A stretch of DNA of 64,000 nt from contig CAKRMK010000005.1 of the NCBI GenBank assembly GCA_934364795.1, positions 1-64,000 on the forward strand, written 5' to 3'. The DNA is from an uncultured Blautia sp. (lineage in GTDB: Bacteria; Bacillota; Clostridia; Lachnospirales; Lachnospiraceae). A program made the position numbers and the translations under genes. Shown here one piece after another: positions 44,459 to 53,678 of the stretch; position 1 is the stretch's first letter; every line of letters starts with the position of its first letter. Below the pieces are notes generated by a model. The model worked only from the letters and a program-made list of their open reading frames with translations. It ran no database searches and was not told where the DNA came from.

Positions 44459-44518
44459 TGCCAGAAATTCCAAATAAAATCAGTTTATGATTTTCATGGA
44501 ATTTCTGGCGTTTTATTT
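44459..44518. terminator. Bidirectional terminator between convergent genes
   Basis: CCAGAAATTCCA (44461-44472) and TGGAATTTCTGG (44497-44508) form a perfect 12-bp stem, with A-run before and GTTTTATTTT after. Confidence 0.88.
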
Positions 44519-44553
44519 TGGAACAGGATGTTACTGCCAGGAAATCACTATAT

Positions 44554-47500
44554 TCATTTGGTAGTTACAGTTTTTGCAGAACTCCAGTTTCCGTAAAGAT
44601 AAATTCCTCTTGTTTTCTTATAGGCACGGATGCGTACATAATATTTTTTCTTTGCCTTTAAACCGGTCAGTTTGCCGGAGGTTTTGGTTTTGCCACTTAC
44701 CTTGATGGTTTTTCGTCTGGAAGTAAATCGTCTGTTGGAAGCACACTGAATCTGATAACCGGAAGTCTGGCTGTTCTTTTTCCATCTGACGGAAATAGAT
44801 TTTCTTAAACCGGTCAGTCTGGAAATAGAAATCTTTGGTGGTTTAATCTGGAATTTCAGTGTCAGCTTCACTGATTTATAATTGCCTTTTCCTTTTACAG
44901 ATACAGTTGCAATTCCGGCATTTTTGTTATTCTTGTAAGTAACGGTGTAATTAGAAGACCGGATGCGAGTTCCATTTTGGTATACGGAAACGGCTGGCTT
45001 GTGTGCTTTGCCATCATAGTTGTATACAGTCTTTTTCAAGTTGGCCGTAATGACAACCGGGGTATTGTCAGGATTGTTATCTGATGGAGCTGGTGTTATT
45101 ACAAGTGTTGCACCTGGTGTAGGAGTAGGTGTCTGATTTGTTCCCTGACCTGGTTTGGGGGTGGGGGTAGGTGCTTTGTCAGTTCCTGTGCCTGGAGTTA
45201 CAGTTGTTCCGGGCTTTGTCCCGGGAGTTGGAGTTACAGTTGCCACAGGAGTCACAGTCGGTGTAGGCGTAGGTGTGCTGGGGGCTTCTGTAATTCTGAA
45301 GTATAAAGTACGGGTTCCCCTGTAGTTGCCAATACCGGTGATAGTTACGGTAGCATATCCGGGCTCAATGTTATCCTGGCAGGAAACACTGAAATCCACG
45401 TTTACTGTTTTGTCTGGAATGGTAACTTCAGGTTCCAGAGCTTTTCCTGTAGCCTGCAGGGAAAGGGAGGTACTCTTGGTATCCTTGAAAACTGCATCAT
45501 AAAAGCTGGTATAAGCTTGTTTTATGGTAAAGGTTTTGTCTACAATGCCGCTGAATAATCCTTTTCCGGTAAGGTGGACAGTTGCTGTACCTGCGTTTGT
45601 ATTATTTTCGCAGCTGATTTCGTAATCCACATTGTTATACAGCGGTGGGGTAGCAGAAGCCAGCTGTATTTTTGGAGTAAAAGCTTTGCCATTGTAAGTA
45701 TAGGTTGTTTCAATATCTTTAAACCAGCTGTCCTGAAGGATAAGATTTTGAGGATCATCTAAGGCTATAAAATATATGTCATTGGCTGTTGCATAAGACT
45801 GTATGGTTGATCCACTGTATCCGGCAGCGATTGCCTGACTGCCAAATACAGATTTTCCGAAAGATGCATTTTGACAAAGGAATTTGATCCTTTTGTTGTA
45901 ACCTTGTGCAAATGCGTAATCACTGATGGTTTCCACAGATGCCGGAACCGTGATGTTAAAAAGTTTGTTGGTATCTGCAAATGCAAAGCTTCCGATTGTC
46001 TTTAAATCAGAATTTAATGTGAGCTGGCTTAAGGATGAGCAGGCTGCAATGGCAGCCTCTTCAAGTTCTGTTAAACCGGCAGGAAGAGTAAGGCTGGTAA
46101 GCTTTGTACTGTAATAAAAAGCATATTCTCCGATTTTAGTGACTCCGGCTGGAATCTGGAACTCACCTTCCCGTCCTGGCGGATAGACCACCAGAGTAGT
46201 TCCTGCTTTGTCGTATATAACCCCATCTTTACTTGTAAAATATGGATTCGCTGGGTCAACATTAAGCTCAGTTATAGAAGAACTTTCGGTATCTGTTACA
46301 AAAACTGCATGTCCTATAGATGAAACATTTTTTGGAATTGTAACTGAGGTAATATCATTACATTTATAAAATACATTTTTCTCCAAAGTTGTCAATGTGT
46401 CCGGAAGTGTTAGGGAAGTCGGGCGTACAATGGCTGACTGGAAAATGGTATTCCCAAGCACTGTTACGGTTCTTCCGTCAATGGTTTCCGGAATCGTTAC
46501 ATCAGGATCCATTCCTTCATATTGTGTAAGGCGAAGGGTTCCATCAGAAAGAACCTGGTAGGAGAAAAGATTGCTCATTTTATAAAAGCTGTAAGCTCTT
46601 GGAGCATCCCCTACATATCCGCAGTCTACAACGTAACGTTCTCCATCAATAAGAACCAGAGTGTTCCGGTGTCCGCTTCCAGCTCCGGCATCATTGGCTG
46701 CGTAACGGGTATAGGCAGTAAGACCAAGTTTTCGGCACATATAATTTACTGCGTTGGTATTGGCCCAGCAGTCGCCTGCGCCGTGAACCATAAGACCTGT
46801 GTAGCTGGAATAGCTTACGCTGTAACTGAAATTCTTGGCAACCCAGGATGCAATGGTTTTGACTTTATCATAATCAGACATGGAATCTGTGATATTGTTT
46901 TTCAGGAAATTATCCATTTTTTCTTCCGCATAATATACAGCATAATCCTTAAGCTGGAAGCGGATGGAATATGTGGTGGTACTGGTTGTTACAGAGATAA
47001 TGGTTTCGGTGAAGAAATATTGTTCTTTTTTTTCAGAAGAACCCCAAATAGTCACGGGATTTAATTTGGGAGTAACAAGACCATTAGAGTCTACTTTCAC
47101 GCTGCTTCCAGAGAGAACTTTATAAACTGCAGTGCTGCCATCAGCAGGTGCCGGAATCTGATAACTTGTCAGGAAACTGGACGGAATGGAGATTTCTGTT
47201 GTTTCCGGATCCAGGGCGTAAAGGTCTATTTGCTGCTGTGTATTGTCTGTGGCATCGAAGATATCGGTGCCGTTGGTCTGGCCCTCCTGTTCGTCAATAA
47301 TGTTCAGGGAAGAAAAATCAGATTCTTCCTCTTCGGGATTGTTAAGATTCTCAAAATTATCATCAAAAATGTCATTATTGTTATAAATTGGTTCCTCTAT
47401 AGTTCCCTCTCCGATGAAATCGGTGGATGGAGCTTCGTTATCGACAGAACTTGTGTTGTCGGTAGAGCCTGCGCTATCGACAGGGCTTATATTGTCGGTA

Positions 47501-47820
47501 GAGCCCGTGCTATCGACAGGGCTTATATTGTCGGTAGAGCCTGTGCTATCGACAGGGCTTATATTGTCGATAGAGTCTGCGCTGTCTGCAGGGGTTGTAA
47601 TGTCAGTAGAATTTGCGTCGTCAGCAGAAGGATTTGTCTCGGTGTTAAGTTGCTCCTGATCAGCAAATGACTCAAATTCTTCGGCTGTATCAGTTGAACT
47701 GTCTGCCGATGCTTCTGCAAAGCTATCGCTTCCAAGTTCTTCTGCTGTAATCTGATATCCCGGAGTCATTGCCATGCAAAGGGCAAGTCCCAGGGCCAAA
47801 AATTTCTTTTTCTTTTTCAT
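44554..47820 (-). CDS. Large secreted multidomain protein: repeats, transglutaminase-like, LRR_5, Ig-like and FN3 domains
   Basis: A 1088-residue exported protein, probably at the cell surface. Signal peptide (MKKKKKFLALGLAL...QITA), then an acidic Asp/Ser/Thr-rich region with 12-residue repeats (DNISPVDSTGST). Residues about 300-400 form a transglutaminase/cysteine-protease-like domain with a full Cys-His-Asp triad: C351 (GDCWAN), H384 (GSGHRN), D399 (VVDCG). Leucine-rich BspA-type repeats fill about 430-690. Two beta-sandwich modules (FTPKIQL...NNTNAGTATV), a Pro/Thr-rich linker (PTPTPTVTPVATVTP), another such module and a basic FN3-like C-terminus follow. No LPxTG motif is seen. A host- or matrix-binding role is plausible but unproven. 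Confidence 0.88.
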   Translation of the reverse strand: MKKKKKFLALGLALCMAMTPGYQITAEELGSDSFAEASADSSTDTAEEFESFADQEQLNTETNPSADDANSTDITTPADSADSIDNISPVDSTGSTDNISPVDSTGSTDNISPVDSAGSTDNTSSVDNEAPSTDFIGEGTIEEPIYNNNDIFDDNFENLNNPEEEESDFSSLNIIDEQEGQTNGTDIFDATDNTQQQIDLYALDPETTEISIPSSFLTSYQIPAPADGSTAVYKVLSGSSVKVDSNGLVTPKLNPVTIWGSSEKKEQYFFTETIISVTTSTTTYSIRFQLKDYAVYYAEEKMDNFLKNNITDSMSDYDKVKTIASWVAKNFSYSVSYSSYTGLMVHGAGDCWANTNAVNYMCRKLGLTAYTRYAANDAGAGSGHRNTLVLIDGERYVVDCGYVGDAPRAYSFYKMSNLFSYQVLSDGTLRLTQYEGMDPDVTIPETIDGRTVTVLGNTIFQSAIVRPTSLTLPDTLTTLEKNVFYKCNDITSVTIPKNVSSIGHAVFVTDTESSSITELNVDPANPYFTSKDGVIYDKAGTTLVVYPPGREGEFQIPAGVTKIGEYAFYYSTKLTSLTLPAGLTELEEAAIAACSSLSQLTLNSDLKTIGSFAFADTNKLFNITVPASVETISDYAFAQGYNKRIKFLCQNASFGKSVFGSQAIAAGYSGSTIQSYATANDIYFIALDDPQNLILQDSWFKDIETTYTYNGKAFTPKIQLASATPPLYNNVDYEISCENNTNAGTATVHLTGKGLFSGIVDKTFTIKQAYTSFYDAVFKDTKSTSLSLQATGKALEPEVTIPDKTVNVDFSVSCQDNIEPGYATVTITGIGNYRGTRTLYFRITEAPSTPTPTPTVTPVATVTPTPGTKPGTTVTPGTGTDKAPTPTPKPGQGTNQTPTPTPGATLVITPAPSDNNPDNTPVVITANLKKTVYNYDGKAHKPAVSVYQNGTRIRSSNYTVTYKNNKNAGIATVSVKGKGNYKSVKLTLKFQIKPPKISISRLTGLRKSISVRWKKNSQTSGYQIQCASNRRFTSRRKTIKVSGKTKTSGKLTGLKAKKKYYVRIRAYKKTRGIYLYGNWSSAKTVTTK
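47455..47580 (-). repeat. 36-bp tandem repeat coding for 12-residue units
   Basis: The unit containing CTATCGACAGGGCTTATATT and GTCGGTAGAGCC recurs about three times nearly unchanged, with diverged units on both sides. It encodes the DNISPVDSTGST repeats in the surface protein and is a likely site of copy-number change. Confidence 0.85.
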
Positions 47821-47830
47821 ATGAATACTC

Positions 47831-48370
47831 CTAGAAAAATTTTAAAACCTCGTTAAGTTCACGGCGTCTTGGTCTGGAAGGTTCTTCGGCAGCTTTTCCC
47901 ACTGCAATAACAGAAACAATGGTTTCTTCTTCCGGAATGGAAAGCATTTCACGGATTTTATCTGCATCACGAAGTCCCATGATCAGTGTGGAAAGTCCAA
48001 GCTCTGTGGCTTTTAAAATCAGGTTTTCATTCTGAAGTCCAAGATCATAGCAGCCCCATCCGTTGCCGATTTCGTTATCGGGAGTGCCGTCGGTCTGGAA
48101 GCCGGCACGGTTATGTACAAAAGTAGTGACGATTAATGCAGCGTGTTCTGTTTTGGTATCATTATTTACATAACCAAGACACTGCTGGCGAAGCTGTAAT
48201 TTCATATCTTCGGATAAAACACAATAATAACGTCCTGTCTCTGTGTTTTTCCAGGAAGGTGCTTCCTGTGCAGCTTTCACAAGCTGTTGAATCTGCTCTT
48301 TGGTAACGTTGGTGTCTGGGCTGTATTTGCGTACAGTTCTTCTTTTTTCAATAAGTGTCTGAAATTCCAT
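47831..48370 (-). CDS. Nitroreductase family flavoprotein
   Basis: FMN-dependent NAD(P)H oxidoreductase of 179 residues, the usual length for short nitroreductases. The N-terminal FMN-binding signature is EKRRTVRKYSPD (about 8-19), followed by APSWKNTETGRYY, a substrate/FMN region (GWGCYDLGLQNENLILKATE) and the C-terminal VIAVGKAAEEPSRPRR. An AGGAGG precedes the ATG. It is 10 bp upstream of the surface-protein gene on the same strand and may be transcribed with it. The physiological substrate is unknown. Confidence 0.92.
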   Translation of the reverse strand: MEFQTLIEKRRTVRKYSPDTNVTKEQIQQLVKAAQEAPSWKNTETGRYYCVLSEDMKLQLRQQCLGYVNNDTKTEHAALIVTTFVHNRAGFQTDGTPDNEIGNGWGCYDLGLQNENLILKATELGLSTLIMGLRDADKIREMLSIPEEETIVSVIAVGKAAEEPSRPRRRELNEVLKFF

Positions 48371-48432
48371 GGGAAAACCTCCTGTATTTTTTTTATGGCA
48401 ATGCCCCCAAAAAAAGGAGGCTGAACCGTTTT

Positions 48433-48457
48433 AGAGCCTGTTTGAAAAACATGCTCT
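48433..48457. repeat. Minimal end-to-end fragment of the dispersed palindromic repeat
   Basis: AGAGCCTGTTTGAAAAACAT followed by GCTCT contains the terminal sequence of the repeat family joined to its inverted end, as if the whole centre had been lost. Confidence 0.55.
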
Positions 48458-48627
48458 GGTAGTTTTATTATGGCATTTGATGGAAGAAAAATCAATTAGA
48501 ATGATGATAAAGAAAAATTTGTGGAGTGAGCCTGGCTTTATTGTGCAAAATTTTATAGTGAAAAATATTAACGATTGTATTATACTGAATTATGTACAAA
48601 AATATGAATAATTAAGGGATAAAACAT

Positions 48628-50523
48628 ATGAAATCTACAAAATGGACCATGCGTAATGCTCTCCTTTTATGTTGTATTTGCAGCGTGGTGCTTTCTCTTT
48701 GTCTGCAAACTTTTCTTTTTCATCAAAGTCTGAGAAGACAGATCCGGGCAGAGAGTATTTCTGACCACGAAATCTCACTAAATAAAATGCAGACAGACAT
48801 AGGTTCTTTTATGCACAATATCAGAAGTGAAATGCTGACTATATACAGTGAATCTGACCTGGTAACCGGGCTTCGGGCTGCAGTCATAAATGGTACTTCC
48901 CTGAAGGATTATTACTGGAGAAGCTGGTATTTTGCAAGAAAAAGGTTTTCAAAGGACGATCAGCTGCTGGCCATGTACCTGTATGATACTCAGGATAACC
49001 TGGTCAGTGCGTACCGCTACAATGCAGTGAATTTTCCAAGAAATCTTTATCAGACAGAGTATGATTCGAATTCAGAACGTATTTACGATTATGTCCACAG
49101 CAACCGCACAGATCTTATGATATCCGGCTATTACAATCCGGATGCCAAGAAGAATATAGTCCGGTTTGTTCTGAAACTTCACAATTATGATGAAGAGAGA
49201 ACAAGCATCGGTTATCTGGTCTGCGATATCAACAGTGCAGCGCTCACTACTATTATGGGAAAATATGTAGATGTAGATCAGGTATGCCTGTGGCTTCAGC
49301 CGGTGGATGATCAGGTGATCGCCATGACCGGACAGGTTTCAAATTCCCAGAAAAGGCTTCAGAAGCAGCTGGCGAAGGTTGTGGAGAATTATTATGATTC
49401 CGAAAAGCTCCAGGAAGAGTATGAAGGAAATTATCTGATCCAGGTTCCATTGGAAAACTATAATCTGCAATCCTTTGGTCTGGTTTCCCAGTCTTTACTT
49501 ACAGCGACCCAGAAATCCCTGATCCGTTCTCTGCTTGTAATTATGGCAGGAATGATTGTCGCATTGGTAGTACTGGTATTTCTTCTTTCCAGATGGATGA
49601 CCAAGCCGGTGGAAGAGATGCGAAATACGATTATAAGAATTAAAAATGGAGAGACCCAGCTGCGAGTCAGTCCAGTTGGCTGGTCAGAGGAGCTAAGCCT
49701 TCTTGGAACTGAATTTAACGAGATGCTTGACAAGATCCAGGCTATGGCAGAAGAAGAACTCCAGCACAAAATGCTGGTGGAGCGTACAGAATATAAAATG
49801 CTCCAGGCCCAGATCAATCCTCATTTCCTTTACAATACACTTGATACCATGAGCGGAATCGCAAATGCACAAAACTGTACCCTGGTAAGTGGAATGTGTC
49901 ATTCTCTTTCTGCTATTTTCCGTTACAGCCTGAACATGACAGATGAGCTGTCCACTATGCAGAACGAAATGGGCCATGTACGAAACTATTTGTATGTGAT
50001 GGATGTACGAAACGGAGCCACTATCAGTTATGATTATCAGATTGACAGTGAGACCTTGCAGGACCGGCTTCCCAGAATCTGTCTGCAGCCTGTAGTGGAA
50101 AATGCCATCAGTCATGGCCTGTGAAATACCAGACGAAAAGACAAAAAGCTTTTGATCCGTTCGGAACACAGGGGGGAAAATCTTGTAGTGACGGTTTCTG
50201 ATAACGGAATCGGAATGGATGCAAAGGCTATGAATAAGCTTCTTGAAAAAAATGACAGAAAACGTGTAGAAAGCGGTATTTCTATTGGAATTCTAAATGT
50301 AAATGCCCGTCTGAAAAAAATATTTGGAGATCAGTATGGCATTCATATTGAAAGTCAGGTGGGAGAAGGAACTACTGTAACCATTACGGTTCCGGCAATT
50401 GCGGAGAAAAATGAAAATTCAGAATCAGAAAAAGAAGAGAATATAAAAGCGGAAGCAATGAAGGCAGCCAGGGAGGAGACGCTGCAAAAGGGGGAAAATC
50501 ACAGTGAAAAGTGCAAAATATAA
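48628..50523 (+). pseudogene. YesM-type sensor histidine kinase interrupted by an in-frame TGA
   Basis: The frame encodes a membrane sensor: membrane segments at about 11-30 and 290-315, a Cache-like extracellular domain, HAMP linker, and phospho-acceptor H399 in QINPHFLYNTLD. At codon 499 (50122-50124) a TGA stops it right after the ATPase N-box (LQPVVENAISHGL). The same frame continues without shift: NTRRKDKKLLIRSE, then the D-box VSDNGIGMD and glycine box GIGILNVNARLKK-like SIGILNVNARL, to a stop at 50523. The uninterrupted protein would be 631 residues. The short form lacks the ATP-binding boxes and should be inactive as a kinase. The TGA is a real nonsense mutation, a sequencing error, or a read-through site. 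The regulator gene overlaps the end of the full frame by 20 bp. Confidence 0.85.
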
Positions 50524-52177
50524 AGTTCTGGCAGCAGATGATGAATATTGGAGCAGGGAAAATATACGGAATCTGATTTCCTGGGATGAGTATTCTTTTG
50601 AGTTTCTGGAACCTGCCTGTGACGGGGAAGAGGTACTGGAGAGGATTCCCGAGGAAAGTCCAGACATTATTTTGACAGATATCAATATGCCGTTTTTAAG
50701 TGGCCTTGAGCTTTTACAGAAGCTTCAGACAAAATATCCTGAAATTATTACCATAGCAGTAAGCGGATATGACGATTTCAAAAAAGTAAAAGGTGTATTT
50801 ACTTCCGGTGGTCTTGATTATCTTTTGAAGCCTGTGGGAAAAGAAGAACTGATCCAGGTGTTGAAAAAGGCTCTGGATGTTTTGGAAGAGCGGGAAAATA
50901 TAAGAAAACAGGATGAAGATAATCTTTTGCAGGAATATAAAATGTCTTCTTTTCTGGAGGACAGCGAATATTCGGCCCTGCTTTCCGGAAAACTGTACGG
51001 TCACTCTATGAGCCAGCCACATGTTTCCAGTACAGCCACTTTTTCCGAGGTATCGACTCTTATGGTGAAGTTTTATAACATTGCACAGATTGGTGAGAAC
51101 TATGGCAATGACAGTCTTCAGATGTCCTGGAGTATTAAGTCAAAGCTCCGGGGGCTGATGGAAAATGTGAATAACGTTATTATTTTTAACAATAACAACA
51201 AAATGAGTGAGTTTTTGGTCATTGGAACAGTAGATGTCAGGGGTATGAACAGATTGGCTGAGAATATTCAGAGGGAATTTCCAGAAGAAAATTATGGGCC
51301 ACTGTCTATTGTAATTCATCAGCAGGCCAGCTCTTTAGATGATATTGGAACTGTCTACCGGGAAATGATTTCCACGCTGGTAACCCGTCCATTTACAAGA
51401 GAGCGCTGCGTACTTTTTTGTACCACAGGGGATGGAAAAGGGCAAAATCTGTCAGAGAACAGAGCGGTTTCCGGGCTGATCTTTTCACCGGAGAAAAATG
51501 CCGAACAAGGGAAGGTTCCGACCCTTGGAATTGATAAGGAGCTTGTACGTCTGCTCCATGCCGGCCAGAAGTCAGATGTGGAGAAGCTTATTTTCGGAAC
51601 CTCTGATTTTAGGCATTGTAATGATGGCAGATGGTCTTTTCTGGATGTAAAGCAGTACGTGGGAAGAATTACCGGGATTTTGTACAGCTATGTAAGGGAA
51701 AAGCAGCCGGAGTTTATGGCATTAGCAGAAGAGGTGATGGACAACATGGATTATTATATGAAGAATCTGGACGGTACGTCCATGCTGGCATCCCTGCAAA
51801 TTCTGATTGATGGTTTGTGGAGCACCAGGTCAGATGGAACTGTGGATTCTATCAGCAGTCAGGTGGAACAGATCCGCCAGTACATAGAGAAAGCTTACCA
51901 TGAGAACATTACACTAACTTCTTTAGCTGAGGAGTACCATATGGATGCCAGCTATCTTTCTCGGGTGTTCAGCCAGACATATGGAGAGACTATTATTGCG
52001 TATCTGACCAGGATTCGTATGGAACAGGCTATGGAGCTTATGAAAGATGAGGAAAAGAAGCTGGAGACAATTTCCTTCCTGGTGGGATATGATGATTATA
52101 ATTATTTCAGCAGAGTTTTCCGAAAGAAAGTAGGAATGAGTCCCAGAGATTATCGGAGTAAAATGACAGTTGCGTGA
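50504..52177 (+). CDS. YesN-type response regulator with AraC DNA-binding domain
   Basis: Partner of the interrupted kinase, 557 residues. The start is GTG at 50504, with AGGGGGAA upstream, inside the last codons of the kinase frame. Receiver domain with acidic pocket (ADDE) and phospho-acceptor D59 in IILTDINMP; lysine in YLLKPVG. The AraC domain (about 452-552) has two helix-turn-helix units (LTSLAEEYHMDASYLSRVFS and LETISFLVGYDDYNYFSRVF). It probably controls the ribose-type importer that begins 170 bp downstream. If the kinase is truly dead, this regulator is either silent or phosphorylated by another kinase. Confidence 0.92.
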   Translation: MKSAKYKVLAADDEYWSRENIRNLISWDEYSFEFLEPACDGEEVLERIPEESPDIILTDINMPFLSGLELLQKLQTKYPEIITIAVSGYDDFKKVKGVFTSGGLDYLLKPVGKEELIQVLKKALDVLEERENIRKQDEDNLLQEYKMSSFLEDSEYSALLSGKLYGHSMSQPHVSSTATFSEVSTLMVKFYNIAQIGENYGNDSLQMSWSIKSKLRGLMENVNNVIIFNNNNKMSEFLVIGTVDVRGMNRLAENIQREFPEENYGPLSIVIHQQASSLDDIGTVYREMISTLVTRPFTRERCVLFCTTGDGKGQNLSENRAVSGLIFSPEKNAEQGKVPTLGIDKELVRLLHAGQKSDVEKLIFGTSDFRHCNDGRWSFLDVKQYVGRITGILYSYVREKQPEFMALAEEVMDNMDYYMKNLDGTSMLASLQILIDGLWSTRSDGTVDSISSQVEQIRQYIEKAYHENITLTSLAEEYHMDASYLSRVFSQTYGETIIAYLTRIRMEQAMELMKDEEKKLETISFLVGYDDYNYFSRVFRKKVGMSPRDYRSKMTVA

Positions 52178-52252
52178 TTAGTAGTACAAATTTGTGCGAA
52201 ATAAATCTGTCAAAAAAGTGCAAGTAAATTATTCAAATATGTCCTAACAAAA

Positions 52253-52324
52253 TAAAGCCGAACTATGTTTTAATAGACTCACAGGGAAGCCAGAGAGCGT
52301 AAAACATACTTCGGCTTTTAAAAA
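52253..52324 (+). terminator. Strong hairpin before the binding-protein gene (terminator or leader attenuator)
   Basis: AAAGCCGAACTATGTTTTA (about 52253-52272) is complementary to TAAAACATACTTCGGCTTT (52300-52319) over about 18 bp with one C-C mismatch, and TTTAAAA follows. It may end the regulator transcript, or sit in the leader of the importer mRNA. No clear promoter is visible between it and the next ATG. Confidence 0.7.
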
Positions 52325-52351
52325 ACAATTATTTCAAGGAGGGTTTTGAAA

Positions 52352-53491
52352 ATGAAAAAAGGAATGAAAAAATTTGTTGCTCTTGCAGCAACAGCCGCAA
52401 TGGTTGGCTCTTTACCAATCAGTGCAGTAACTACTTACGCAGCAGATGATATTACAATTGGTGTTTCTATCTGGAGTTCTACAGACGTACTTGGAAGCCA
52501 GTGTAAGAAAATTATTGATAAAGCAGCTGATGCTCTTGGCGTAAACGTAATGTACGTTGACCAGGGTCATGTATCCGAACAGGTTACTGCTTCTGTTGAA
52601 CAGCTTTGTGCAGCAGGATGCGATGGTATCGTAATCTGTAACTCCGCAGATTCAGAGATGACATCCGCAATTCAGACCTGCGATGCAAACCAGGTTTATC
52701 TGACACAGTTCTTCCGTATTATTTCTGAAGAGAATAGCCCGGAAGTTTACCAGACCGCATGCAATTCTCAGTATTATCTTGGTGCAGTTCATGAGGACGA
52801 GGTTACAAACGGATATACACTTGTAAATCTGCTTCTTGAGAATGGTGACAGAAACATCGGTCTTGAAGCATGGACAGTTGGTGATGCTACATTCCAGCAG
52901 AGATGGGCTGGTTACAAGCAGGCAATAGAAGAGTGGAATGAGGCAAATCCAGACGATCAGGCAACTATGACAGAGCCTGTATATGCAAACACATCTTCCG
53001 AGGAAGGTGCAGCTGCAGCCCTTTCCCTTTACAACTCCAATCCTGATATGGATGCCCTGATTGTTGCTGGTGGCGGCGGAGATCCGCTTGTTGGTTCTAT
53101 CGGTGCTCTTGCAAATGAAGGACTTACCGGTAAGATTGATGTTGTTTCCACAGACTTCCTGGATGACCTGAAAGAGCAGCTGGAATGCGGCGGTATGTTT
53201 GCAGAGTCAGGCGGACATTTCTGTGACCCGTTATTCGCATTCCTGATTACTTACAATGCAGTAAAAGGTAACTATGCGAAAGAAGAAGGAACATTCGGAT
53301 ATGAGATCGAGTTCCCATATCTGTATGTATCTTCCCCAGACGATTATGCAAATTATCAGCAGTACTTTGTAGATGATGATCCATATACAGACGAAGAAAT
53401 CGTTGAGATGGCAGATTACAGCTTTGATGATCTGAACAAAGCTGCTACATCACTTTCCATCGAGGATGTGCTTTCCCGTCACAGCAACTAA
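52352..53491 (+). CDS. Ribose-type sugar-binding protein of an ABC importer (no lipobox)
   Basis: Periplasmic-binding-protein-fold (RbsB/PBP-4 type) sugar receptor, 379 residues from the ATG at 52352; AAGGAGGG lies 8 bp upstream and an in-frame TTG six bases earlier is ignored. The export signal is MKKGMKKFVALAATAAMVGS with a cut near TYA-AD. No lipobox Cys is present, so the protein would be released or held by other means. The mature part begins ITIGVSIWSSTDVLGSQ, typical of the family, with CDGIVICNSADSEM as the second strand-helix. It is the first gene of an importer with one ATPase and two permeases. Confidence 0.92.
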   Translation: MKKGMKKFVALAATAAMVGSLPISAVTTYAADDITIGVSIWSSTDVLGSQCKKIIDKAADALGVNVMYVDQGHVSEQVTASVEQLCAAGCDGIVICNSADSEMTSAIQTCDANQVYLTQFFRIISEENSPEVYQTACNSQYYLGAVHEDEVTNGYTLVNLLLENGDRNIGLEAWTVGDATFQQRWAGYKQAIEEWNEANPDDQATMTEPVYANTSSEEGAAAALSLYNSNPDMDALIVAGGGGDPLVGSIGALANEGLTGKIDVVSTDFLDDLKEQLECGGMFAESGGHFCDPLFAFLITYNAVKGNYAKEEGTFGYEIEFPYLYVSSPDDYANYQQYFVDDDPYTDEEIVEMADYSFDDLNKAATSLSIEDVLSRHSN

Positions 53492-53514
53492 TGCGTTTGA
53501 TTTTTTGGAAAAAT

Positions 53515-53541
53515 CACTGCCCCAGATTTTCTGGGGCAGTG
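53515..53541 (+). terminator. Hairpin after the binding-protein gene
   Basis: CACTGCCCCAGA and TCTGGGGCAGTG form a perfect 12-bp stem with a 3-nt loop; the tail is GTGTAAAAG, without a U tract. It is likely a stabilising 3' hairpin or weak terminator that keeps binding-protein mRNA in excess. Confidence 0.7.
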
Positions 53542-53594
53542 TGTAAAAGAAATTACAGTCCGGATCTGGAATGTGATTTGCAAGATTTAATTGG

Positions 53595-53654
53595 CGCCCG
53601 CCCAAAGCAAGAGGCCAAACAAAGAAAATTTTGGCCCCTTGCTTTAGGCGGGCG
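53595..53654 (+). other. 25-bp stem-loop directly before the permease ribosome site
   Basis: CGCCCGCCCAAAGCAAGAGG, continuing CCAAA to 53619, pairs with the stretch 53629-53654 (ending TTAGGCGGGCG) over 25 bp; both mismatches can be G-U pairs in one of the strands. It has no T-run and ends 13 bp before the permease Shine-Dalgarno (AAGGAG). A role in mRNA processing or translation control is possible. Confidence 0.75.
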
Positions 53655-53678
53655 AAGAAATGGATAAGGAGAATGGTT

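Noticed and set aside
50122..50124. Selenocysteine codon in the sensor kinase
   Set aside because: The position follows the N-box, where kinases have no conserved Cys, and I see no convincing SECIS-type hairpin right after the TGA. A nonsense mutation is simpler.
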